This document shows positions 1-5,458 of a stretch of 13,904 nucleotides of DNA, in pieces. Numbering within the stretch: position 1 is the stretch's first letter; each line of letters begins with the position of its first letter. Source of the stretch: an uncultured Collinsella sp. (lineage in GTDB: Bacteria > Actinomycetota > Coriobacteriia > Coriobacteriales > Coriobacteriaceae); contig CAAEOW010000046.1 in assembly GCA_900757705.1 (NCBI GenBank), forward strand, positions 1 to 13,904, written 5' to 3'. The notes beneath the pieces are model-generated. The model ran no database searches and was not told the origin of the DNA. It saw only the letters and a list, made by a program, of their open reading frames with translations. Made by a program: the position numbers and the translations under genes.

Positions 1-35
1 CCAGCGGCAGCAAAATAAGCGTCAACGGCAAGGTG

Positions 36-123
36 GGCTTAATAAGCCATACCAATTGGTTCTTCAGTCAAATACCAATCTAGCAAAAATGTACTGTTTG
101 TCTGGTATTACACAGACCATACC
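36..123. promoter_or_regulatory. Gene-free left edge with palindromic, operator-like motifs
   Basis: No convincing gene is visible in bases 1-309. The first part is AT-richer than the rest and holds several short symmetric motifs: GGCTT-AAT-AAGCC at 36-47, the perfect palindrome ACCAATTGGT at 51-60, and AATACCA at 71-77 facing TGGTATT at 103-109. ATACCA or its complement therefore occurs three times within 60 bases (49, 72, 103). This could be the control region of a gene lying to the left of the window, perhaps bound by a dimeric repressor. I cannot name the regulator and see no clear -35/-10 pair. Confidence 0.3.
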
Positions 124-167
124 TTTCCCTCGGGAACTGGGCTTCGCGAAGTTTCCCGAGGGAAAGG
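122..167 (+). repeat. Hairpin repeat, copy 1
   Basis: A 15-base-pair perfect stem (122-136 with 153-167) encloses a one-sided CTGGG bulge, the self-complementary core CTTCGCGAAG (142-151) and a single T. The same element occurs in inverted orientation at 5366-5409. The bulge and core are identical there, and the two stem differences (pairs 128-161 and 134-155) are compensated on both arms. It lies downstream of the MarR gene on that gene's non-coding side. Neither flank has the U-run expected of an intrinsic terminator, so I class it as a dispersed structured repeat of unknown function. Confidence 0.75.
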
Positions 168-270
168 CTCAGCCGCCATCCTGCAACCTACCGGGGATTG
201 CCATGACGTACGTTGGCTGATTTGGTTTGGAATGAGATGTTGACGGTGGCTGATGGGCACAACTGTCCCG

Positions 271-290
271 GGTGCATTTCAAGATGCACC
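271..290 (-). other. Small hairpin downstream of the MarR gene
   Basis: GGTGCAT (271-277) and ATGCACC (284-290) form a seven-base-pair stem with a six-base loop, 19 bases past the stop codon of the MarR gene. It might act as a weak or factor-assisted transcription end or an RNA-stabilising structure. On the minus strand it is followed by CGGGACAG rather than a T-run, so it is not a standard intrinsic terminator. Confidence 0.35.
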
Positions 291-309
291 TAAATGTCTG
301 TCTTTATCC

Positions 310-786
310 TTATAGATTGTCCAGGTAGTCGTCGGCATCATAGGTAAGGCTGTAAGCTTTATTCAGGATGCGCACGAGCTCCTGGGCATCGTGCTCGCCG
401 AGCGCCGAGAGTTGTTTCGAGAGCGATGCCACACTCTCGGCATTTTTTTTCGCCGCGAAATCACGGCCTTCCTCGGTAATGCTCACCAGCACACGCCGAC
501 GATCGTTTGGATCAGTCCTGCGCTGAACGTAACCCTTACTCTCGAGTGAATCCAAGATATGCGACATGCGCGCACGGGAGAATTTCAGCTTCTTGGCAAT
601 CTCGGAGGGAATGACATCACCGTCAATACCCGATAGATACTGTAAAACCGGTGCCTCGCCCACACTGGCGCCGCCGGCAGCACTCAAGGATCCCTTGGCA
701 AGGGAACGTGAGTACACAATCAGTTTTCGAGCGACGTCATCGTAATCCACTGGGGATATTGTCCTTTGCAACTCTAGAAGGGCCAT
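310..786 (-). CDS. MarR-family winged-helix transcriptional regulator
   Basis: A 158-residue protein, the usual size for MarR-type repressors, which act as dimers and often control their own gene and a nearby transporter or stress gene. The winged helix-turn-helix is clear: a helix at about 58-68 (IPSEIAKKLKFS), a recognition helix at about 70-84 (SRARMSHILDSLESKGY), then the wing with the family motif DPNDRR at 92-97 and the following strand RVLVSITEEG. The N- and C-terminal helices would form the dimer interface. The ATG at 786 has no good ribosome binding site. An internal GTG at codon 13 is preceded by AAAGGA about 11 bases upstream, so the true start could be there. The upstream neighbour on the same strand is a small membrane protein 68 bases away, possibly co-transcribed. 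The ligand and targets cannot be read from the sequence. Confidence 0.9.
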   Translation of the reverse strand: MALLELQRTISPVDYDDVARKLIVYSRSLAKGSLSAAGGASVGEAPVLQYLSGIDGDVIPSEIAKKLKFSRARMSHILDSLESKGYVQRRTDPNDRRRVLVSITEEGRDFAAKKNAESVASLSKQLSALGEHDAQELVRILNKAYSLTYDADDYLDNL

Positions 787-854
787 AAAACCGTCATTTG
801 CCGTACATTAGTTAACATTCGCAACAATTATTTATGATACCCCAACGCGGAAGT

Positions 855-1181
855 CTATTGCTCGTCCTTCTTGCGTCGCATAAGCTCCTCAACGTCGACA
901 CCAGCGGCCTCGAGCATGCGCTCGACATTCTTTTTGGCGTTGGTCGTGCCGACCTTAAGCACGATCGAAAGCGGAGTGCCCACCACCAGGCACACGATGC
1001 CCACGGGGACACCCCAGCCGGGGCCGCCCTGCATACCCCACATCCCCATCAAAAAGCCAATCGCCACGAGCGAATAGCCCAGGCGCAGCCAAACATTGAG
1101 CCGCTGAATAGCATCGGTCTGCATCTTTGCCTCGCGAATCAAGTCGTCGCGCGAAAGGTCGTGTCCATGTTTCTCGTGCAT
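855..1181 (-). CDS. Small two-helix membrane protein, unknown function
   Basis: I do not recognise a named family. The 108-residue product has a polar, histidine-containing N-terminus (MHEKHGHD), an amphipathic stretch to about residue 30, and two hydrophobic segments at about 31-50 and 56-76 separated by a short glycine-rich turn (GMQGGPGWG). A charged C-terminal helix follows (ERMLEAAGVDVEELMRRKKDEQ). This predicts a helical hairpin in the membrane with both ends on the same side. I chose the ATG at 1181 because GAGGAGG sits five bases upstream; the frame stays open to an earlier ATG at 1223, but that start lacks such a site. The MarR-family gene follows on the same strand after 68 bases, so the two may form an operon and the regulator may control this protein. 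Confidence 0.75.
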   Translation of the reverse strand: MHEKHGHDLSRDDLIREAKMQTDAIQRLNVWLRLGYSLVAIGFLMGMWGMQGGPGWGVPVGIVCLVVGTPLSIVLKVGTTNAKKNVERMLEAAGVDVEELMRRKKDEQ

Positions 1182-1186
1182 ATGGT

Positions 1187-1193
1187 CCTCCTC
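1187..1193 (-). promoter_or_regulatory. Ribosome binding site fixing the start of the small membrane protein
   Basis: GAGGAGG on the minus strand, five bases before the ATG at 1181. It argues against the in-frame upstream ATG at 1223, which would add 14 His/Met-rich residues. Confidence 0.75.
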
Positions 1194-1324
1194 GTGCAAA
1201 GTGTGCATCATGCGCAAGTGCATCGTTTGTCGAATACGTCATCTTTCAAGAGCAATATAGCGGGTGTCGTGTAGGCGATGGAGGTCGCTGGCCATATTGC
1301 CCTTGAAGGGCGGCGCAAAATCAG

Positions 1325-1354
1325 AAGGCCGTGCGGTTGAGGCCGCACGGCCTT
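1325..1354 (-). terminator. Intrinsic terminator of the PTS operon
   Basis: A 12-base-pair perfect GC-rich stem (1325-1336 with 1343-1354) and a six-base loop, followed on the minus strand by CTGATTTTG. It lies 22 bases past the stop codon of the IID gene, the expected place for the operon terminator. The U-tract is short, so efficiency may be moderate. Confidence 0.8.
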
Positions 1355-1376
1355 ACAGGGGGCCAGGGGATGATGA

Positions 1377-2204
1377 CTAGTAGCTCAGTGCCGGGTCGAA
1401 GAAGCCAATGAGAACGCCCACAAATGCGATCACAACGAGGATCAGCATCATAACGATGGGGTTGACCTTCTTCTTGGTCATCATGTACCAGCAGAAGATG
1501 ATGAAGATCATCGGCAGCAGGTGCGGATAGATGCCATCGAGCGTGTCCTGGAACTTACCGCCACCGGGCAGCACCAGGTTGGGGCTGCAGGTGATGGAGA
1601 CCCAGGTAGCACCGACTGCACCGATGACCATGGTACCGACCATCACGATGGAATCACGCAGAGCCTTGGCCTTGGGGCCGACGAGGGCCTCGACCGCCTT
1701 GCCGCCGAGCTCATAGCCCTGGTTGTAGGCAAAGCGCATGCCAAGGAACATGAGCAGGTTCCACACGACAATATAGAAGATGGCGCCGAGCGGGGAGCCG
1801 CCGGTCGAGAGACCGAGGGCAATACCGAGCAGGATCGGGATCAGGGTACCGACGATCAGCGAGTCGCCAAGGCCGGCGAGCGGGCCCATGAGGCCGGCGC
1901 GGATGCCGTTGATGGCGTCGTCGTCGATGGCCTCGCCGTTTGCGCGAGCCTCCTCGAGGCCGGCGGTGACGCCGACAATCATGGTGCCGATCTGCGGCTC
2001 GGTGTTGAAGAACGCGGAGTAGGTCTGGAGGGCCTGCTTCTGCTCCTCGGGCGTGTCGTAGAGCTCCTCGACAATCGGAAGCATGGCGCACAGGTAACCG
2101 AAGGTCTGCATGTGCTCCTGCGAGAAGCAGGTCAGGTTGCCATAGGACCAGTTACGGAACGACTTGGCAAGCGTTTTCTTAGAGAGCTTTTTCTTCTCTG
2201 CCAT
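1377..2204 (-). CDS. PTS mannose-family permease subunit IID
   Basis: A 275-residue membrane subunit that, with IIC, forms the translocation channel of a mannose-family phosphotransferase system. The sugar is imported and phosphorylated with phosphate relayed from HPr through IIA and IIB. Family signs are the N-terminal KSFRNWSYGNLTCFSQEHMQ region, the NTEPQIGTMIVGV motif at about 65-80, the GIRAGLMGPLAGLGDSLIVGT loop at about 105-125, and hydrophobic segments at about 125-160, 185-205, 230-245 and 250-270. Length is normal for the family. The ATG overlaps the last base of the IIC stop codon, and its GAGGAGG ribosome binding site lies inside the IIC gene, so translation of the two is very likely coupled. 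The substrate within the mannose/fructose/hexosamine group cannot be decided. Confidence 0.95.
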   Translation of the reverse strand: MAEKKKLSKKTLAKSFRNWSYGNLTCFSQEHMQTFGYLCAMLPIVEELYDTPEEQKQALQTYSAFFNTEPQIGTMIVGVTAGLEEARANGEAIDDDAINGIRAGLMGPLAGLGDSLIVGTLIPILLGIALGLSTGGSPLGAIFYIVVWNLLMFLGMRFAYNQGYELGGKAVEALVGPKAKALRDSIVMVGTMVIGAVGATWVSITCSPNLVLPGGGKFQDTLDGIYPHLLPMIFIIFCWYMMTKKKVNPIVMMLILVVIAFVGVLIGFFDPALSY

Positions 2205-3061
2205 TAGATGTCCTCCTCTTCCTCATCATCTGAGCCCGAGGCGATAGCTGCCTTGGGAGCGTTTGCGAGGTCGATCTTGAGCGAAGCGATCTCATAGTTG
2301 ATCAGGGCGAAGAAGCAGCCGATGCCGGCAGCGGCGATCAGGTTGCAGCCCATAACAGCGGACAGGGTGAAGCCGAAGAAGAACGTCAGGAAGTCCGTGG
2401 GCTTAGAGATGACCTGCTTGAGCAGGATGGCGATACCGACGGTAGGCAGCAGCGAGCCGACGGTAAACAGCGTCTTCATCGCGATGCCGTCCATGGGCAT
2501 GTAGGTCTTCATGAGGTCGACCATGGCGGTGCCGCCCATGGTGATGATGAACGTCGGGAGGAACGAGCAGACGATGTGACCGATCCAAGGCAGAACGTTG
2601 TTGACCAGGTAGAGCTTGTGGAGATCGCCCTTCTCGAGCCACTTCCAGCCCATGCCCTGCCACACCAGGTTGATGGTGGCGGTGCCATAGAAGAGCACAG
2701 TGCCGAGCGTGCCGACGGCGGCACCGAGGGATGCGGCCATGCCGGCAGCCTCAGCGGAGGCGGGATCGATGCCCGAGTTCTTGATGGCGAGGATCGCCAG
2801 CGGGATGCCGATATAGGACACGGCGCGGACGTCGGCGGAGACGGTTCCGCCGGGGGTCACGAGAGCGATGTAGACAACCTGGATGGCAGCGCCGACGAGG
2901 ATACCCGTCTGCATATCGCCCATGATGATGCCGACGATGAGGCCGGCGACCAGAGGACGACCCAGAGTGTAGTTGCCGATCGTCGTGCCGCCCATGCCAG
3001 GCAGTGATGCCAGGCAGGCGAACAGGCCGAACAGCGCGGCTTGGAATGCATTGATTGCCAT
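2204..3061 (-). CDS. PTS mannose-family permease subunit IIC
   Basis: A 285-residue integral membrane protein, the partner of IID in the sugar channel. It is almost entirely hydrophobic and carries the family signature around residues 34-58 (GRPLVAGLIVGIIMGDMQTG, then ILVGA), followed by the TPGGTVSADV loop typical of this IIC class. Start: the ATG at 3061 is preceded by AAAGGGGAAAGC. The protein ends in a run of acidic residues (SDDEEEEDI). The GAA/GAG/GAC codons of this tail also form the ribosome binding site of the IID gene, which overlaps by one base. A 72-base gap with a hairpin separates it from IIB. Confidence 0.95.
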   Translation of the reverse strand: MAINAFQAALFGLFACLASLPGMGGTTIGNYTLGRPLVAGLIVGIIMGDMQTGILVGAAIQVVYIALVTPGGTVSADVRAVSYIGIPLAILAIKNSGIDPASAEAAGMAASLGAAVGTLGTVLFYGTATINLVWQGMGWKWLEKGDLHKLYLVNNVLPWIGHIVCSFLPTFIITMGGTAMVDLMKTYMPMDGIAMKTLFTVGSLLPTVGIAILLKQVISKPTDFLTFFFGFTLSAVMGCNLIAAAGIGCFFALINYEIASLKIDLANAPKAAIASGSDDEEEEDI

Positions 3062-3083
3062 GCTTTCCCCTTTCTTTATTCCT

Positions 3084-3105
3084 CAGCCCCTTTCACCAAG
3101 GGCTG
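3084..3105 (-). promoter_or_regulatory. Intercistronic hairpin before IIC
   Basis: CAGCCC (3084-3089) pairs with GGGCTG (3100-3105) around a ten-base loop. On the minus strand the hairpin is followed by ATAAAGAAAGGGG and the IIC start. The same arrangement, including the 12-base string ATAAAGAAAGGG, occurs before IIB. Likely roles are mRNA processing, stability or translational tuning of the subunit ratio. It lacks a U-run and is not a terminator. Confidence 0.45.
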
Positions 3106-3133
3106 TAGATACCAAAATGCGGCTGGCACCTAA

Positions 3134-3622
3134 CTAGAAGCCAAACTGACCGCGGAACTTGGGCCACTCACCGATGGACTTCTCCTTGATAAGGGCGAAC
3201 TCGACCGTGTAACCGGCGTTGGTGAGATCCTCGAGCGCCTGGGCCTCTTCCTGCGTGATCGACTGGTTGTTGCCAAGCTTGGTGGTGCCGGGACGATCGT
3301 TGCAGGGACCGACGATGATGCGGTCCATGCCGGGCTTAAAGCCAAAATCGACGAGAAGTTCCTTCATGTCGAGCGGGTTCTTGGTGATCAGGAAGTACTT
3401 GGTGTCGGACTTGAGAACCTTCTCGGAGACCTCCTTGAAGTGCTCCTTGGTCCACACGAACGTCTTCTTGCCCGAGGCACTCTTGTAGGCCTCCTTGAGC
3501 ACGGGGTTGGACGCTGCAGCGTCGTTGACGGCGATAAGACCGTCGCAGGGATACTCGAGGGCCCAACGGGTAACGGTCTGTCCATGGATCATACGGTCAT
3601 CAATACGGATGAACGAAATCAT
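3134..3622 (-). CDS. PTS mannose-family subunit IIB
   Basis: A 162-residue cytoplasmic phosphotransfer protein. It takes phosphate from IIA and passes it to the sugar during transport. The active-site signature RIDDRMIHGQ spans residues 6-15 and the phosphorylated histidine is His13. Another region typical of the fold is the VGPCNDRPGTTKL segment around 103-117. Length is standard (about 160). The ATG at 3622 follows GATAAAGAAAGGGAGAACGC, giving a GGGAG ribosome binding site. It is the second gene of the operon, 79 bases after IIA and 72 before IIC. IIA is a separate gene, unlike the fused IIAB of E. coli ManX. Confidence 0.95.
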   Translation of the reverse strand: MISFIRIDDRMIHGQTVTRWALEYPCDGLIAVNDAAASNPVLKEAYKSASGKKTFVWTKEHFKEVSEKVLKSDTKYFLITKNPLDMKELLVDFGFKPGMDRIIVGPCNDRPGTTKLGNNQSITQEEAQALEDLTNAGYTVEFALIKEKSIGEWPKFRGQFGF

Positions 3623-3644
3623 GCGTTCTCCCTTTCTTTATCAC

Positions 3645-3669
3645 CGGGGGTCTTTCCTCTTAACCCCCG
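3645..3669 (-). promoter_or_regulatory. Intercistronic hairpin before IIB
   Basis: CGGGGGT (3645-3651) pairs with ACCCCCG (3663-3669) around an 11-base loop, between the IIA stop and the IIB ribosome binding site. Downstream on the minus strand is GTGATAAAGAAAGGGAG, not a U-run, so this is more likely an RNA stability or processing element than a terminator. Confidence 0.45.
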
Positions 3670-3701
3670 CTCCATCACGAAAATTTGGGCGGATGCGCTG
3701 C

Positions 3702-4136
3702 CTAGATGTCGTCGTCCTCGTCGTCGGCGTCATCGGTCGGGACAACGAGCTCGGACATACCGTTCTTGCCCTCCTGCAGCATCATCTGCTTGAGGGAATC
3801 CAGGTCCATGGTGGCAAGCCCCATCATGGCGGTCATAGCCATGGGCAGATTCATACCGCCGAAGGCAATGGTGTGGGCGAGCAAACCCTTCTCGGCCAGC
3901 GTGTTCATGGCATTGGTGAGCGGCGATCCGCCCAGGATGTCACCAAGCAGGACAACCTCGTCATCGGCGGTAACGGGAGCGAGCATCGCCTTGACGTTCG
4001 CGACATACTCGTCAGCGCCCATGCCGTCCACGAGACTCGTCGACAAGATGTTCGGGGCGTCATTGCCGAGCATCTTGAGGACACTGTGCAGTCCGGGAGC
4101 GAGCGTTCCGTGACTGACCATTACCAGATACCGCAT
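3702..4136 (-). CDS. PTS mannose-family subunit IIA
   Basis: A 144-residue cytoplasmic protein that accepts phosphate from HPr on a histidine and hands it to IIB. The N-terminus MRYLVMVSHGTLAPG places the active-site histidine at residue 9, close to His10 of E. coli ManX. Family motifs GDILGGSPLTNAM (about 64-76) and GGMNLPM (about 92-98) are present. I start at the ATG at 4136, preceded by AGAGGAG. The frame stays open for 24 more codons upstream, but those would precede the strictly N-terminal phosphorylation motif and lack a site. The protein ends in an acidic tail (DDADDEDDDI) that is not usual for the family. First gene of the operon, transcribed away from the GntR regulator. Confidence 0.93.
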   Translation of the reverse strand: MRYLVMVSHGTLAPGLHSVLKMLGNDAPNILSTSLVDGMGADEYVANVKAMLAPVTADDEVVLLGDILGGSPLTNAMNTLAEKGLLAHTIAFGGMNLPMAMTAMMGLATMDLDSLKQMMLQEGKNGMSELVVPTDDADDEDDDI

Positions 4137-4154
4137 GCGGTCTCCTCTCGACCT

Positions 4155-4171
4155 GCCGTGTGTCGCACGGC
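4155..4171 (-). promoter_or_regulatory. 5' leader hairpin before IIA
   Basis: GCCGTG (4155-4160) and CACGGC (4166-4171) form a six-base-pair stem with a five-base loop, a few bases upstream of the AGAGGAG site of IIA. It resembles the hairpins placed before IIB and IIC. Read on the plus strand it is followed by TTTGCTTTTT and could stop antisense transcription, but no plus-strand gene lies to its left here. Confidence 0.4.
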
Positions 4172-4220
4172 TTTGCTTTTTGCTGAGATTATTGTTGCGC
4201 CGGGGCATGTTCGGTACAAG

Positions 4221-4272
4221 AAAATAGCTGCGAACGGCAACTATTCATCGGTTAACGGTAGCAACTATTTTT
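4221..4272. promoter_or_regulatory. Repeated operator-like sites in the divergent spacer
   Basis: The 308-base spacer between the divergent IIA and GntR genes (4137-4444) has no gene and is strongly AT-rich from about 4265 to 4350, where the promoters should lie; I cannot assign -35/-10 boxes with confidence. It contains three related sites: AATAGCTGC (4223-4231), its near-inverse GCAACTATT (4237-4245), and GCAACTATTTTT (4261-4272), the last starting exactly 24 bases after the second. The first two make a 23-base imperfect palindrome. GTTAAC (4251-4256) lies between. These are the best candidates for binding by the adjacent GntR-type regulator. Confidence 0.45.
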
Positions 4273-4433
4273 GTGCCTAAATTATTTTTTCTTCTAATTA
4301 TTTTTAAAATAGCAGGTAGATTGCCTGATAAATGTTTTATGTTCCTTATGCACCATACATACCAGCAAGAATCGGGCCTGGCATCTCCGGTTTGCCCCGC
4401 AGTGTCAGACCATGTCACGTACGCCCACGACAT

Positions 4434-4438
4434 GGAGG
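4434..4438 (+). promoter_or_regulatory. Ribosome binding site fixing the GntR start
   Basis: GGAGG on the plus strand, six bases before the ATG at 4445. It favours that start over the in-frame ATG at 4412. Confidence 0.75.
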
Positions 4439-4444
4439 TACCCC

Positions 4445-5227
4445 ATGGATATGATCTCGTTTCTCGCCTCCGAACCCTTCGACCGCAGCGGTGATACGCC
4501 GCTCTATGTCCAGCTTAAACATCGAATCGCTCTGCTTATCGCCAGCCAGGCGTTCGACACCAAGACGCCGCTGCCACGCGAGCTCGAAATCTGTGAGCGG
4601 CTGGAGTTATCGCGCGCGACCGTGCGCCGTTGCTTCCAAGATCTCGTCATCGAGGGGCGCGTGGTGCGCAAGCGCGGCCAGGGCACGTTCATCAAGCCCC
4701 AAACTTCAGCACCCGGCATCGACCTGGCCCTGAATTTCAGCGCGCGGATGCGCGAAGCGGGACGGGTTCCGAGCTCGCAGATTCTCGCCTTTTCAAGCAT
4801 ACCGGCCGTCCGCGGCATCGCCTCCGGGCTCAAAGTGCCCGAAGGGACACCCGTCTGGGAGATTCGCCGCCTGCGTCTCGCCAACGACAAACCCATGGAG
4901 CTCAACTACGTCTATATCCCCGTGTCACTTTGCCCCGAGCTCACGCGCAAAGACGTGGATGGCTCGCTCTACGCCTACATCGCGGAAAAGACCGGCATCC
5001 TGCCCGCAAGCGTCGATGCCGTCTACGAGACAGTCAACCTCGACAAGCATGAGGCGCGTCTTTTGGGACAGAACACCGGTAAGGCGGCGATGCGCATCGT
5101 GCGTTCGACCTACGACAAGACGGGAACCCCGTTCGAGGTAGGCGTGCTCATCAGCTGCGACGGTCAGGCAAAGCTGCACGTGCACATCGCCGCCGACAAA
5201 ACAACCTTCACCGCCACAGCCCAATAA
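4445..5227 (+). CDS. GntR/HutC-family regulator with UTRA domain
   Basis: A 260-residue repressor-type regulator, the standard length of the HutC subfamily, and the only plus-strand gene in the window. The N-terminal winged helix-turn-helix is at about 18-83: PLYVQLKHRI, the TPLPRELEICERLELSRATV helix-turn-helix, then the wing GRVVRKRGQGTFI. A UTRA effector-binding domain follows at about 95-245, with family-like segments VWEIRRLRLANDKPMELNYV and RIVRSTYDKTGTPFEVGV. Members of this group commonly sense a phosphorylated sugar or another small metabolite. Divergence from the PTS operon suggests it represses IIA-IID and perhaps itself until the imported sugar phosphate accumulates; this is inference from context. 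The ATG at 4445 is supported by GGAGG six bases upstream. Confidence 0.93.
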   Translation: MDMISFLASEPFDRSGDTPLYVQLKHRIALLIASQAFDTKTPLPRELEICERLELSRATVRRCFQDLVIEGRVVRKRGQGTFIKPQTSAPGIDLALNFSARMREAGRVPSSQILAFSSIPAVRGIASGLKVPEGTPVWEIRRLRLANDKPMELNYVYIPVSLCPELTRKDVDGSLYAYIAEKTGILPASVDAVYETVNLDKHEARLLGQNTGKAAMRIVRSTYDKTGTPFEVGVLISCDGQAKLHVHIAADKTTFTATAQ

Positions 5228-5236
5228 ATCCAAAAC

Positions 5237-5272
5237 GTGGGCGCCGTCGTTCAAACGAACGACGGCGCCCAC
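5237..5272. terminator. Bidirectional intrinsic terminator between gntR-type gene and carB
   Basis: A 16-base-pair perfect stem (5237-5252 with 5257-5272) and the four-base loop AAAC, nine bases past the stop of the GntR gene. On the plus strand it is followed by ACTCATTTTCTATT, on the minus strand by GTTTTGG. It can therefore end transcription from the regulator and, on the other strand, from carAB. Confidence 0.85.
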
Positions 5273-5316
5273 ACTCATTTTCTATTCAGCCCTAGTCATC
5301 GCACAAAGCCCCTTCG

Positions 5317-5458
5317 GCAGCACACGGTGCAACCGAGTCACCGTAGGCCGGGGCGGGAGGCGGTCCTTTCTCTCGGAAAACTTCGCGAAGCCCAGTTTCC
5401 GAGAGAAAGTGTCCGGCTGCCGCCCCGGCCGACCAGGTCACATTACACCGTGTGCTGC
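5317..5458. repeat. Large imperfect inverted repeat containing hairpin repeat copy 2
   Basis: Three nested perfect stems are separated by small mismatches. The outer is 13 base pairs (5317-5329 with 5446-5458), the middle 11 (5346-5356 with 5420-5430), and the inner 14 (5366-5379 with 5396-5409). The inner part is the second copy, in reverse orientation, of the element at 122-167, with the same CTTCGCGAAG core (5381-5390) and CCCAG on one side. The right outer arm is made of the last codons of carB (PQHTV plus part of the stop), so the carB mRNA ends in a roughly 140-base hairpin. There is no adjacent U-run; the terminator at 5237-5272 lies further on. It may protect the mRNA 3' end or be an inserted repeat. 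Confidence 0.75.

Noticed and set aside
4255..4280. Sigma-54-like promoter for the PTS operon (minus strand GGCAC followed by TTGC)
   Set aside because: The GG-to-GC spacing is 13 bases instead of the required 10, and most Actinobacteria lack RpoN. Many Firmicute mannose-family PTS operons use sigma-54, which is why it was checked.
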